Of a stretch of DNA of 64,000 nt, positions 30,346 to 42,960 are shown piece after piece. Origin of the DNA: Paulinella micropora (lineage: Eukaryota > Cercozoa > Imbricatea > Euglyphida); assembly GCA_009731375.1 (NCBI GenBank), contig BJOX01000062.1, forward strand, positions 216,013 to 280,012, written 5' to 3'. The position numbers and the translations under genes are program-made. Each line of letters starts with the position of its first letter. Position 1 is the stretch's first letter. The notes below the pieces were generated by a model. The model was given only the letters and a program-made list of their open reading frames with translations. It did not search any database and was not told the origin of the DNA.

Positions 30346-30689
30346 TAACAAAGAAACTATTTTTGTTTATGCGTCTCAAATAAACTGATTGATTGCCCAC
30401 GGCGTATCATGATTTGATCATGCATCATCGGTTATTATTATGAATATTAAAATGACTCAGTGATATAACTTGGCATTCGATCGCAACATACGAGTGCGAA
30501 AGGTCGATCGACAATGATACTACACCGTAGACGGGGATCGCTAGTGTATTGAGCGATGGTGTTCCCGGGTATGACCCTCTTACAAGTCCTGGGATGATGT
30601 TCTCGAAAAATGAAATGTTCTCTGAACTTCCATTAATTATTTTTTACGATACATTATATACTGTCGTACCTGTGCACGGTCAATCTCTA

Positions 30690-30895
30690 CTTGTGTCGGT
30701 ATATCGCAGGGTTGGGTACATACACCCCCGACTTCGGATATAGTTATTAGGACTGGCCCCCTAGTACTATATTATAGGATATCCGCTTTAGACTTGTGTC
30801 GGTATATCGCTGGGTTGGGTACATACACCCCGACTTCGGATATAGTTATTAGGACTGGCCCCCTGGTACTATATTATAGGATATCCGCTTTAGAC
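30690..30895. repeat. 103-bp tandem duplication
   Basis: Two near-identical units starting CTTGTGTCGGTATATCGC, differing by about three bases and one indel. The intact gypsy copy has one unit. Confidence 0.9.
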
Positions 30896-30947
30896 AAGGG
30901 TATGTCATTAAAAAGACCATGTATTTACCGTCGGATCTTCGTGTGGA

Positions 30948-30949
<2 letters not shown>

Positions 30950-31029
<80 letters not shown>

Positions 31030-31055
31030 CATAATAATAATGATAATCATAATAA
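30950..31055. repeat. (AAT)n microsatellite
   Basis: About 33 AAT units with rare C and G changes. Asn and Ile strings are artefacts. Confidence 0.95.
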
Positions 31056-31337
31056 TAAGAAGAAGATCAAAGGGGGAATACTGCACCACGTTGCTTGTAT
31101 TTTTTTAATGGTAATACATTTGTTCTTGACATACTGCCGAGAAAAGAAAAAAAAAAAAGTTGAGGGGAGGAGTTCAAAATTTACAAGAACGGCTAGAGAA
31201 TCCGCTTTGACGTGCCGTATGAAGAAATATCTATCGTATTTTAGCGTCTATCCGTGGGTCGATGCGCTGTGTCACGGGCATGACTCCATAACGCATATTG
31301 TTTGCAGAAAGAAATCAGAAGGTGTATGACGAAAATG

Positions 31338-32982
31338 CATATGTAAGTTCTCCTGGTAGTTCGAGCGCCCATCAAGCAGGTAAACTTATTCAATATTCAA
31401 GATTTTGAGGTGCTGTTTGCACAAAATTCAATGTTTTTATTGGGAATAGGTAGCAGACAGTTTATTTTGTCAGTGTATTAAAAGGTATATTGCTGTGTTC
31501 CAGAGTATGTTCTGAATTTTGACAAACTCATTTTCGACCTATGTTTTGGTAGTTTTTTTTTTGTACCGTACTTCTCTGCAAAAACCCTTAGGCAGGATTA
31601 CTCAACATGACATGTGAATTCATTTGTGCACTTGTGTGTAAAAGTGAGTGCAGAGTGCATCATGCAAACAGCATTTTTCAGTTAAAAACACCATATTTTC
31701 TATGTCCTGAGAAGTGAAAATTGCGGTGGAAAATAAGGGTGAAAAATAGTTAGCTACCCCTTTTTTCTAAAACAAACACTTGTGTCATGCTTGCTTCTGC
31801 TTGAAACGATGTGGTTTGAACATTTACCTGCTTTGAAGTACTTGACCTCCGACATGATTTTGGTGGTGCCGGCCCGTGAATTTCTGTGGCAATATTTGAC
31901 AAGACCATGCCAATTCCCGGAGAGGAAACCAGAAAAATTTCCAAAAAATATTTGAACAGACAGGCCTATCGACATACGTAGCCTTTGAAGTGAATTCAGG
32001 CCGCAATAATTTTTTTTTATTTAACGGTTTTTGCGGGGTCGAGATTGGTAAAAGTCATGGCTAGAGAGGGTTTTGTGTTTTTTTGTGTGTGTTTCTCATG
32101 CATAGTTTCACGTCCCGTGGCCTTGCACAGTCTTTCCAAACGTTGTGTGCCCATGCTGTCTGCAAAATGGTGTGTTGTAAACTTATCTATAGCATGTGTT
32201 GTTCTTTCTTCCCTGAAGCCCTTTTTTGCACCTGTCTTGTATCACTCCTATATGTGTTGTGTGTGCTTTTCTGGGAATGTAATGTGCTGAATCTATTCAC
32301 AATCACATGATCTTTGTTTTGCATATGTTCAACTACTGCTCCTTTCTTTGTAACCCTGCTGTTGGTGATCTGTTCTGGGCTGCAGACAGGCTAAAACAAT
32401 CATGGGTGAAATCCGATGCTTTAGATATTTTCAAATTTTTCTGCACTTTCTGTACAAAATGCTTTTATTAAATAGTCTCTTTGATTTCCTTCACTTTCTG
32501 TACTTGTGCCGGTCTTGTATTTACATCAAAAGATTTCTGAGTGAGGGCCTTGTGAAACATTTTTGCTGATTTTGGCCGGTTTGTTTGCAGGCTTAAGGTT
32601 ACCTTTTTGTCAAAAAACGTTGTACATTTAATTACAAACATACATAGAAAGATATTACATAAAAATTCATTGAAGAGCATACAGGGAACATATGAAAACT
32701 GACTCTGATTTTTGGTTATCACAAGCATCATTTTTTGAGGTGGCAAGGTGGCAATTTTTTTTCCGGTGGGGGGTGTGCAAATTAGTTGGGAAAAAGCGGT
32801 GGGCGACGGGAAATCGATTGCTTTGAAGTCAGTTTTTACTATTTTTCAATGATTCAAAGGCTTTCATTAAATTAAATATTTATACTTATAGTTTTGAAAT
32901 GTTTCATTTTCATATGATAAAGTTTAACGGATCTATGTTTATTATGCTAACGACCACTCGCACATAGGAGAACTTACATATG
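31338..32982. mobile_element. 1.6-kb non-coding inverted-repeat transposon, copy 2
   Basis: Terminal inverted repeats CATATGTAAGTTCTCCT are perfect over 17 bp. The interior is colinear with 18720-20345. The flanks (GACGAAAATG on the left and TTATTTCC on the right) correspond to contiguous sequence GACGAAAATATTGCATATTTCC in the intact gypsy 3' region, so an empty site exists and mobility is demonstrated by comparison. The duplication at the target is short (TA or CATATG-like). No transposase is encoded. Confidence 0.82.
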
Positions 32983-33015
32983 TTATTTCCGTCATAAAAT
33001 CATGGGAGGGGGTAC

Positions 33016-33249
33016 TGTAGGCATCACCCCCCGGATAGCCGGTAAAAGTATCCTTTTCCTGGTGACAGGTGCACCAGCCTGTTTTTCAGTATTATTTGTC
33101 CAGATTGGACCTGATGCCATTTTATTTCTGGTCTGTTGCCGTTTTCCTTTTCGGCTTCACTGAGCTAATACAACGATACATCATTTTCATTCTTGAGGAC
33201 TGTGGTTGTATTACCGACTTTTTACTGAGCTATGGCTGGGGGCATTACA
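33016..33249 (+). repeat. 3' LTR of the inverted gypsy element
   Basis: 234 bp, TGTAGGCATC... to ...GGGGGCATTACA, preceded by GGGAGGGGGTAC, a likely polypurine tract. Followed by GAGTGAGTG, as on the left flank of the 5' LTR. Confidence 0.9.
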
Positions 33250-33277
33250 GAGTGAGTGTATGTCTGTGTCTCGCAAT

Positions 33278-33282
33278 CCTCC

Positions 33283-33328
<46 letters not shown>

Positions 33329-33338
33329 NNNNNNNNNN
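33278..33338. other. Poly-C tract and 10-N gap
   Basis: About 48 C, then CTCC and ten N (33329-33338). The preceding bases GTCTCGCAATCCTCC also precede poly-C tracts at 36643 and 49687. Confidence 0.95.
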
Positions 33339-33714
33339 CTGTCCTATCCTTCCTTCCTATCTATCTATCTATCAATCTACCTACCTACCTATCCATTAGT
33401 ATCTATTTATCTATCTATCTACTTATCTACCTATCTATATATTAGTATTTATTTATCTATATACCTTGCTACCTACTTATCTACTGATGATCTATCTATC
33501 TAGCATCTCTCATCACCCCCTCAATTTTTCTTCTGGATTTCGTCCTATCATATCCCATCCTATCCTGTACTATCCTATCCCATCCCATCCTATCCTTCCT
33601 TCCTATCTATCTACTATATGATCTATCTACTTATCTATCTATTAGTATTTATTTATCTATATACCTTGCTACCTATCTACCTACTTATATACTGATGATC
33701 TATCTACCTATCTA

Positions 33715-33752
<38 letters not shown>

Positions 33753-34025
33753 ACATCTCTCATCACCCACTCAATTTTTCTTCTGGATTTCGCCATAACC
33801 TCAGAAATTATTATAATCTTAATTGAAATAAATTGGTCCGTAGTCAGTGAATTGGAAGAAAAAAAAAATGATCCGGAAGGTCGGCGACAGCGGACGAAAC
33901 CGACATCTCAACCCATCTTAACACCTCTCGGACTTCTTTGTTTTGCCCAGGATTTCACTCGAATTATATCAATACAGTGGCAAGGATTTCAGCAGATTGA
34001 TGCCGGATTTATTAATAATAATATA
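33339..34025. repeat. (CTAT)n/(CCTAT)n microsatellites and short unique sequence
   Basis: TATC and CCTAT repeats to about 33770, including a duplicated segment (CATCTCTCATCACCC...TTTCTTCTGGATTTCG at about 33505 and 33756). 33775-34025 is unique AT-rich sequence with no supported gene. Confidence 0.85.
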
Positions 34026-34120
34026 TTTTTGTTGTTGTTGTTGTTGTTGTTGTTGTTGCTGTTGTTGTTGTTGTTGTTGTTGTTGTTTGTTTGTTTGTCT
34101 CAAGCTACTACTATTATTGT

Positions 34121-34179
<59 letters not shown>

Positions 34180-34303
34180 TTTTTATTTTAAGTATTTACG
34201 TTTTTATTTATTCACATACATACATACATACATATATACATATGTACATACATACATACATACGATAACTACAGGCTACTACTATTACTACTACTATTAC
34301 TAT

Positions 34304-34338
<35 letters not shown>

Positions 34339-34585
34339 TTTTTATCCTATGTATTTACGTATTTATTTATTCACATACATTCATACATACATATGTACAT
34401 ACATGCATGCATACATACATACATACATACATACAATAAAAACAAACATACACACATACACACGCGCCTTCTCTCTCCCTACCTACACACCTACCTTCTC
34501 TCTACCTACCTACCTACCTACCTTCTCTCTACCATCTATCTGTCTGTCTGTCTATCTACCTACCTACCTACCTACCTACCTACCC

Positions 34586-34654
<69 letters not shown>

Positions 34655-34800
34655 ATCTATCTATCGTACACACATACACACACACGCCTTCTCTCTACCT
34701 AGCTACACGTCTTCCTTCTCTCTACCTACCTACGTACCTACCTACGTACCTACCTACGTACCTATCCTATCCTATCCTATCCTATCCCATCTCTCTCTCT
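34026..34800. repeat. (TTG)n, (TAC)n, (ATAC)n and (CTAT)n microsatellites
   Basis: TTG run at 34028-34090, TAC runs at 34116-34178 and 34275-34337, ATAC runs at 34215-34262 and 34373-34437, TACC/TATC runs to about 34780. The TAC/ATAC pair appears twice in the same order (34110-34262 and 34270-34437), indicating a local duplication. Confidence 0.92.
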
Positions 34801-36130
<1,330 letters not shown>

Positions 36131-36186
<56 letters not shown>

Positions 36187-36376
36187 CGGGGGCGGGGNNN
36201 NNNNNNNNNNNNNNNNNNNNNNNNNNNNNNNNNNNNNNNNNNNNNNNNNNNNNNNNNNNNNNNNNNNNNNNNNNNNNNNNNNNNNNNNNNNNNNNNNNNN
36301 NNNNNNNNNNNNNNNNNNNNNNNNNNNNNNNNNNNNNNNNNNNNNNNNNNNNNNNNNNNNNNNNNNNNNNNNNNNN
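36131..36376. other. Poly-G tract and 179-base gap
   Basis: About 55 G interrupted by C, then 179 N (36198-36376). The right side resumes in a CT microsatellite. Confidence 0.95.
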
Positions 36377-36428
<52 letters not shown>

Positions 36429-36508
36429 CTCTCTCTCTCGTTCTCTCTCTCTCTCTCGATCTCTTTCTCTCGATCTCTCTCTCTCTCTCTCGATCTCTCT
36501 CTCACACA

Positions 36509-37240
<732 letters not shown>

Positions 37241-37638
37241 GTATGTTCCCACCGGTTCCGTCAGGGGTGTGTCAGATCAATCTATTTATGCAATACTTCC
37301 TGTGCATAAATAAGATAGGTAGAATGTGCCTGTGGCGGGGTTATTACGTTGTGCATGTATGGAGAAATTGCAATACTTTCAGGATATGATCGTGGCAAAG
37401 GTAGGTGAGTTTTTGATAGACCACTCTTGCCTGGGCACTAGAGAAAAGATCCTTGATCAGCTTGAATCCTGTTGATGGGATATACCCTCTGGCTCACATA
37501 GCAAGCATGAGGAGTTGGGGTTCGCAGCGACCTTGGAAGCTTAGCTTGAGATCATGTATTTTTTCAATATATTTGTGGTATCTATGTTCGTAAATGGCTC
37601 TGGGGTTACATCAGTGTTTTGTTGTTGATTGCAATGGT
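37241..37638 (-). other. Probable 3' untranslated end of the LINE
   Basis: Unique sequence without open frames downstream of the endonuclease stop. The element's true end is hidden by the gap and TA repeat at 37134-37240. Confidence 0.5.
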
Positions 37639-38777
37639 TCAAACAGCCAGCTGAGGGTCCTCTCCGCGGGGGGAGGTTGGGTCTTGGAAGTTGAAGGGTG
37701 GTTGGATTCTCAGCCAGTGTTCGTCCCATAATCGTCTGGTGTTACTGCTTGTTGTCATTGCATATATTGATTGATCTAATCGAATAAGCCATTCGTCGGA
37801 TCGAGATGTTGCTTCTACTAGGTAAATATTTGGTGATGTCGGTGATGGGGTAAGGAGTAGGTCTGGTTTCCATGATTCCCCTTCTTCACGTAGATCATCG
37901 GCCAGGCGTGCGGCTGGATGGGTCCGTGTTGTCCGACATGTATGCCCTCGCTCACCTAAGCGGGTCCATGCCAGCTCTATGTTGTGGGTGGTTGAGAGGG
38001 TGGTTGCTTTGCCTTCCTCTGCGATGAGGATCATATGATGTGGTTGGTCTTCAGGCGGGATGTTCGGGTCGATGCTCAGATGTTTCTTGAGGATCGCATG
38101 CGGAGTGTCTGGCATTGATAGCGTTGATAAGTTCCTGGGGGTGTGGGGGGTCTGTGCTGGTCATGAAATGTTAGATGGAACCCACGTGATCGCAGTATGG
38201 GCAGGTGCAGTCTGTTTTATTTTTTGTGAGGACACTTTTCATAGCTGGGGTATCCCAGGCAATGAGTTGGCACATCAAGATGACTTTGATTTCCCAGTCC
38301 TCTCGCCTTGTCCCTGGGCCTAGGTATTTGCTGGAGATGTGCTGTGTCTCCCCTCTCATTTCAGCAGCCGGTCCCCACTTCAGTGCAAACCTAGGAGCAA
38401 CCATTGCTTTCCGAAGGTTGGTGCTGACCCTGTGTCGAAGCGACCATAGGTTCCTGGTCCGTATGTCTGCTTTGGCTCGTAGTATCGCTTGTCGACAGTC
38501 TGTTACTAGGGTTATTTTCCCCGTAAAAACGGTGATGGACTGTAATAACGTATTGAGAGTGGAGCATTCCATTGTTGTTTTCTGTTGCGTTTCCGCTGTT
38601 GTCATGAAGTAGTTGTATTCCTATCCCCAGATTTCGGCAACTTCCTATCAATTCTAGTCCTAGGTATCCTTGGTATCTTCTTTGTTCTAGGAGATGTTCA
38701 TGTAAATACCAATCTAGGAAAGGTTGGTTCCGCACGGGGGGCGGGTGGGGATTGTTTTCACTTTGATGTCTTTCCAC
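37639..38777 (-). pseudogene. LINE C-terminal region: linker, zinc knuckle and restriction-like endonuclease
   Basis: Three reverse-strand frames overlap (38777-38391, 38605-38171 and 38115-37639) and must once have been one. The second ends with CTCPYCDHVGSI, stop, H: a C-x2-C-x7-H arrangement like the R2-type CCHC knuckle, with the last Cys not conserved. The third has TPHAILKKHL, resembling the RHNxIxxxL motif, then KPDLLL and IYLVEATS about a dozen residues later, giving the PD...E core of the restriction-like endonuclease that nicks target DNA in R2-like LINEs. The usual Lys of KxxxY appears as Gln (RLDQSIYA). Frame changes near 38600 and 38110 disable the copy. Confidence 0.65.
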
Positions 38778-39823
38778 GGGATGTGTGCTGGTTGCAGGGT
38801 TCTAATCGATTGTTGGTAATAGGCTCTCCCTGGTGGTGGGTATTCGTTTGGGTCCTGGTCGTCCGGGTGCCATCCTATAGCCTCCGGGAGACGTGCGGTC
38901 TGGAGGTAAGCTGGGGCGATATTAAGGGCTTGGATGCGTTGAACGAGGTTATGTGCTTGGGCCTCCTGGTCTGTTTTTTGTGTCTTCATTTCCCGGGGGG
39001 GCCTGTTATGCTGGGCGTCCGGGGTATGTGCGTTTTGGATGGCCGTGGTCGTAGGGGGCTGGTCCGAGTGCGGTCTGCGGGGGTTGCATCCTTCGGTACG
39101 GTCGTGCTGTGGCAGGAAGGCATCTTGCAGCAGACGCAGATGGAAGTGTACTGCGATCTGGGTAGCCCGGTCGTGCGACGTTATTCCCCACAGGAAAACC
39201 GTGGCCATTCGCAGGTTTGCCCTATCCTTGAATCGTGGGATGCCAAAGCCTCCGCATTTGCCTCGTGGTCCGTAGAGGAAAGCGTTAGGGATGTCTGTTT
39301 GTTTCATCTTTAAGGTGTTCCGGAAACATTCTCTGTAGCATTTATCCATTGTGTCGGCTTCCTCCTCCGTGAGTGTCGTCCATCCTAGTGGAAAATCCGC
39401 TGTGCCAGGCACCAGGTCCCGTAGGGCTTCTCGTCGTCGGGGGTTGGTGATGTTTAGGCCTAGTGCCACCTGGGTTGCCATGAGGAGATTGCCAATGATC
39501 TCGTTCACTTGTGGTTTGTGGTCATTGAGGCCGGATGTGAAGAGTCCTAGTGATCGGAATTTAGTTAGGCTGGGGATGGGCACCCCATCCCGGTCAGTGA
39601 GACCTAAGTCAAAGTCTTCTGTGGCTCCTGATGGGTGAACCATGATTCCTAGTGTAAAGCTCTTAGCAGTCGCTGTGAGAAATCTTGTACCATGGAGTTG
39701 ATCTTGGGATTTGTGGAACTCCTCCCGGGCGGCTTCAATGTACTGATCCTTGGTTCCTGGTCCTCCATGCGCATGCCATTCATCATCCGCGAATGTATGT
39801 TGGGATGGGATTGTGACTTCCAT
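38714..39823 (-). pseudogene. RT C-terminal part (motif C to thumb) after a frameshift
   Basis: This frame continues the RT of the upstream ORF. In this frame, from about 40030, it reads GTAQGSPISPTLFSI (RT motif B) and HTFADDEWHAHG (motif C, with the two catalytic Asp), then SLTKFRSLG (motif D/E region). A thumb-like region follows with DIPNAFLYGPRGKCGGFGIP, which matches the PNALLY...GGLGIP pattern of LINE polymerases. The open frame runs to 38714. A 1-base shift at about 40021-40060 separates it from motif A. Confidence 0.8.
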
Positions 39824-42708
39824 GTTTGTGAGGGTCCTGCCTCGTAGTGCTGGCCATGAATTAAATTGGCGGCCGGCCCCGTAGAATTGGTATCCGGGGG
39901 AGTATGATGTGGAAGATGGTCCGTTCCGGAGGCGTTTTCGGTATTCGTTGGTGATCGAGAATAACGTCGGGCTGATCGGGCTGCCTTGTGCGGTGCCTCG
40001 GCTTCGATGTATGGGTTCTCCCGAGGCCTGGTCCCATCCGGTCCTCGAGTATGGATGGTCGCTCCCTTGTAAAGGTGATGGACGAATGCGAAGAGTTCCG
40101 GGAATTCGTGTGGTGATGCGACAATTGCTGTCAGTGCATCGTGTATGACAAGTAGTTCTACCGAGTCAAAAGCCTTTTCTACATCCACAGCCGTTAGGAT
40201 CAGGGTGTGCGTCTTTCCTGTGACCGCCGCTGCGTGGTGAACATCGTGAATGATGAGATGTAACGTCAGGTTAGCTTCGTCCGCCCCCGAGATTCGGGGG
40301 CACTTGGCTTTGGCGGTTTTGCTGACGCTGCCTACATCTAACATGAGGGTGCGTAGGCGGAGATCCACCATTTTAGCGTATAGGTTCATTATGGCTTTGG
40401 AGATCATGATAGGTCTCCAGTCCTTCGGATCAGCCCCCGTCCCCTTCTCTTTCCATAATTGGACAAGCTGGGTGGCTTTCCATTCTGTGGGTATGACTCC
40501 TTCCCTCCAGCATTTGTTAAAGTACTGTAGGATATATGCTTGGCCTGGTCCAGAAAGTATTTTCAGTGCAGCCGGTGGGACTTGATCCAATCCTGCTGAG
40601 GTCCCTTTCTTGCTCTGTATCGCTGCTTTTAGTTCCTCCATGGAGAAGTCCCGGCGTGCTTCTTGGATGGCTTGTGACCTCTCCGGGTATGTAGTTAAGT
40701 TGGAGGGGATACGCGTCAGGATCCGTGTATATCCTCCCGGGATGTTGAGGCGGTAGCCTGGAGAGGGAGTATGTTGGCGTAGGGTCTGTGTGTGGTCCCC
40801 AGGATGTGTTCGGGCCCAGTCGTCTATCAAGCGGTGGATGGGTAGGAGTGCTGCTTCCTTGGCCAACCGGTCGCATACCTCGTTTAGGCAATGTTGCCAT
40901 TTGAAGCTATTCTCCACATGGGATGCGATCCACTGGATGTGTAGGTGGCCCATCTTGATCTTATATCTAGCTATTGCGTCCCATAAGATTGGCTGCGGCC
41001 TTTCCGGGAAAAGTTTTTGGTACTCGGATTCCAGGGGGCAGTCTGCGAGTCCCTTGTAATCGGTGAACGCATAGGTCTGCTGTGGGCGCCATCCGCTGGT
41101 ACGGACATAATGAAGGGCCATAGCCATCCCTCCGACTTCTTGATGTGCGCTGGTGGTCGGGTTGGCATGGGATCCATATATGGCGATAATGGCTTCTTGG
41201 TGAATCAGGATGGCCCCGAACCCTCCCGCATTGCCCAAGTTTGGGAAGCTAGACCCATCTACGTGTATTATCGCCGTGGTACTCCTGTCTATGGCATCCC
41301 GTATGATTCCGGGGTTATCCCGTGTCGGTGGGTCTGCCTGGACCTTGGGAATCAGGGTGTCGATATGGTGTTTGTCCCTAAGATTCCGGGGGAGTTTGTG
41401 CAATAGAAATGCTACCGCACCGGTGAGGAGTATTTGAAACACGGTCCTGGGGTCTCTGGGCGTTCTCTGCCATATTCGTGTACAGAGGTAGGCGTTTGTC
41501 CCTTCTGTCCCGCCACCCAGTTCCCGGAGGACATGGACTATGCACATCGGGTCGGGTGCTGGGTACAGGGACCATGTTCTGCTTGGTGGTCGTGGTTTGG
41601 GTACTCGGGCTGTACCGTACTGGTCCCAGTGGCGGTGGTGGTATGTTAGGTTGTGGAGGATTTGGGGGTCCATTCCCGCGTCGGTGACTTGTTGTGTTGT
41701 GTATTCGATGATCGCATTGGTCCACTGGGGCTGGTCAATGTGGCGTAGGTGCTCATCCCAGGAATCCCTTATGCTCGTTCCCCAGGCCTGGGTGAGGTCC
41801 TGTTCCGTGAAAACGGGGACTTTGAGAGGGTATGGGTCCTCGGCTGGTGTGGGGATTTGATGGTGGGGCATAGGGGTTTTTTGGGAGGTAGGGGCGTCGA
41901 GCGCACCTAGCAGAATATCCTGTCGACTATGTTGCTCCGATGCGTCGGGGGTCAGTATTGCAGCCTGGGGTCCTAGGGCGGCCACCAGCAGTTGGTGAGC
42001 CTCCCAGGGGGTGTGGAGACGCGCCCTGAATAGTTCGGCGTAATGGGCAGTAGTGTCCTGGTGACTGGGGTGGAGGCGAGGTTTGGCGTGTCTTGCTTTG
42101 CGGTATAATAGGCACCGGTCTGCATCCCATTCAGCATTCTGGGTGGAGTGGTCCGGCATTGCCCGTAGTCTCGCGTCCATTTGACTGCGTTGATGGGTGC
42201 GGTTTAGTTGATCCCGTGCCCGGGCAATGGTGTTCGTGGCTTCTTTAAGATCCTCTTCCTGCTCCCGGGTTAGTGGTTGTATGATTTCCTTTTCTCGATG
42301 TGACCATAGCCTCATGATTGCCCTAGTCCCTGATTGGATGTCCAGGGTTCTGGCTAGTTGTTCCCATCGTTTCCACGTAAGGATTGGGTTTGGTGGTAGG
42401 TCACCTTTTGTTAGGAATACGTGGATTTCCGTGAGGGTTTGTTGAAAGACCAGTCTTGTGGCGGGAATCTGTGTGGGTCGGCATCGCTGGTCGCGCTGAG
42501 GTGGTGTGGTTGTGGGTTGAAGGGGTGATGTTTGGTCTCCTTGTTGTGGTGGGTGTGTGTCAGATGCAGCGGCGTGCGCTGCGGCGACTGCTCTGGTCAT
42601 CAGCGCCTGTGGGCCTTGTTGGGTTGCTATGCTTGCTTGGACGCTAGTCTCGAATTTTTCCCGTTGGAGGGGCGTCCATTTCGAGGGTTTGTCTCGTTGC
42701 TCGTTCAA
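39649..42708 (-). CDS. LINE ORF: RNase H followed by reverse transcriptase (frameshifted)
   Basis: 1019 codons open. Residues 1-470 are unassigned, with helical Arg/Gln-rich segments. Residues 480-620 form an RNase H: HVDGSS (Asp484), HQEVGGMAMAL (Glu524), FTDYKGL (Asp550) and SHVENS...NEVCDRLAKEA (His597, Asp613), all four catalytic positions being filled. RT begins at about 655 with KKGTSAGLDQVPPAAL and DWRPIMISKAIMNLYAK, and motif A is VDVEKAFDSV (Asp842). After about residue 890 the frame leaves the RT sense; motifs B and C continue in another frame. RNase H would remove the RNA template strand and RT would copy element RNA at the nicked target. RNase H in front of RT is opposite to the order in I-clade LINEs. 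The start codon is not established. Confidence 0.85.
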   Translation of the reverse strand: MNEQRDKPSKWTPLQREKFETSVQASIATQQGPQALMTRAVAAAHAAASDTHPPQQGDQTSPLQPTTTPPQRDQRCRPTQIPATRLVFQQTLTEIHVFLTKGDLPPNPILTWKRWEQLARTLDIQSGTRAIMRLWSHREKEIIQPLTREQEEDLKEATNTIARARDQLNRTHQRSQMDARLRAMPDHSTQNAEWDADRCLLYRKARHAKPRLHPSHQDTTAHYAELFRARLHTPWEAHQLLVAALGPQAAILTPDASEQHSRQDILLGALDAPTSQKTPMPHHQIPTPAEDPYPLKVPVFTEQDLTQAWGTSIRDSWDEHLRHIDQPQWTNAIIEYTTQQVTDAGMDPQILHNLTYHHRHWDQYGTARVPKPRPPSRTWSLYPAPDPMCIVHVLRELGGGTEGTNAYLCTRIWQRTPRDPRTVFQILLTGAVAFLLHKLPRNLRDKHHIDTLIPKVQADPPTRDNPGIIRDAIDRSTTAIIHVDGSSFPNLGNAGGFGAILIHQEAIIAIYGSHANPTTSAHQEVGGMAMALHYVRTSGWRPQQTYAFTDYKGLADCPLESEYQKLFPERPQPILWDAIARYKIKMGHLHIQWIASHVENSFKWQHCLNEVCDRLAKEAALLPIHRLIDDWARTHPGDHTQTLRQHTPSPGYRLNIPGGYTRILTRIPSNLTTYPERSQAIQEARRDFSMEELKAAIQSKKGTSAGLDQVPPAALKILSGPGQAYILQYFNKCWREGVIPTEWKATQLVQLWKEKGTGADPKDWRPIMISKAIMNLYAKMVDLRLRTLMLDVGSVSKTAKAKCPRISGADEANLTLHLIIHDVHHAAAVTGKTHTLILTAVDVEKAFDSVELLVIHDALTAIVASPHEFPELFAFVHHLYKGATIHTRGPDGTRPRENPYIEAEAPHKAARSARRYSRSPTNTENASGTDHLPHHTPPDTNSTGPAANLIHGQHYEAGPSQTWKSQSHPNIHSRMMNGMRMEDQEPRISTLKPPGRSSTNPKINSMVQDFSQRLLRALH

Positions 42709-42960
42709 TCTCTCGGGGTGATTATCCTGCCGGGGTTCCTGGAGTGTCTAGTGGTCTCTTTGTTCTCCAGTTCGGTCGGGTGGGTCGGGATGTTTTAGTA
42801 GGAATGGGTTCGTCTGGATCCCCTGGTCGGTATTGCTGTTCTAACCTCATGCGGGCATTATTGAGTCTACCGCTTATCCAGTCCCCAAGGTTTGTTAGAC
42901 CGTGGCGACAAAGGATGCCGGACCGAATCTTACTGTTCTCTTTTTCAATTGCATCGTAGT

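Larger units (their letters stand above)
30346..31337 (+). other. 3' untranslated region of the inverted gypsy element, upstream part
   Basis: Homologous to 8236-9030 on the other strand. It contains a 103-bp tandem duplication and an (ATA)n microsatellite not present in the intact copy. No gene. Confidence 0.8.
21918..33249 (+). mobile_element. Second Ty3/gypsy element, dead, with internal inversion
   Basis: A 5' LTR (21918-22154) with primer-binding site and leader and a 3' LTR (33016-33249) face forward, and the 3' half of pol (28233-30345) is also forward. The gag C-terminal half, PR, RT and RNase H (27290-23188) are on the reverse strand. The left part ends at QDPEIKELI and the right part resumes at LYQNPDELK, adjacent residues in the intact element, so one element was split and its middle inverted. 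A 1.6-kb inverted-repeat transposon and triplet repeats are inserted. The LTRs differ at roughly ten positions from each other and more from the intact element. Confidence 0.82.

Noticed and set aside
38171-38605. Second RNase H domain at the LINE C-terminus (TTAETQQKTTMECS... TLVTDCRQAIL)
   Set aside because: Only a weak E...D resemblance; the first Asp motif is missing and the frame is broken. Treated as linker before the zinc knuckle.
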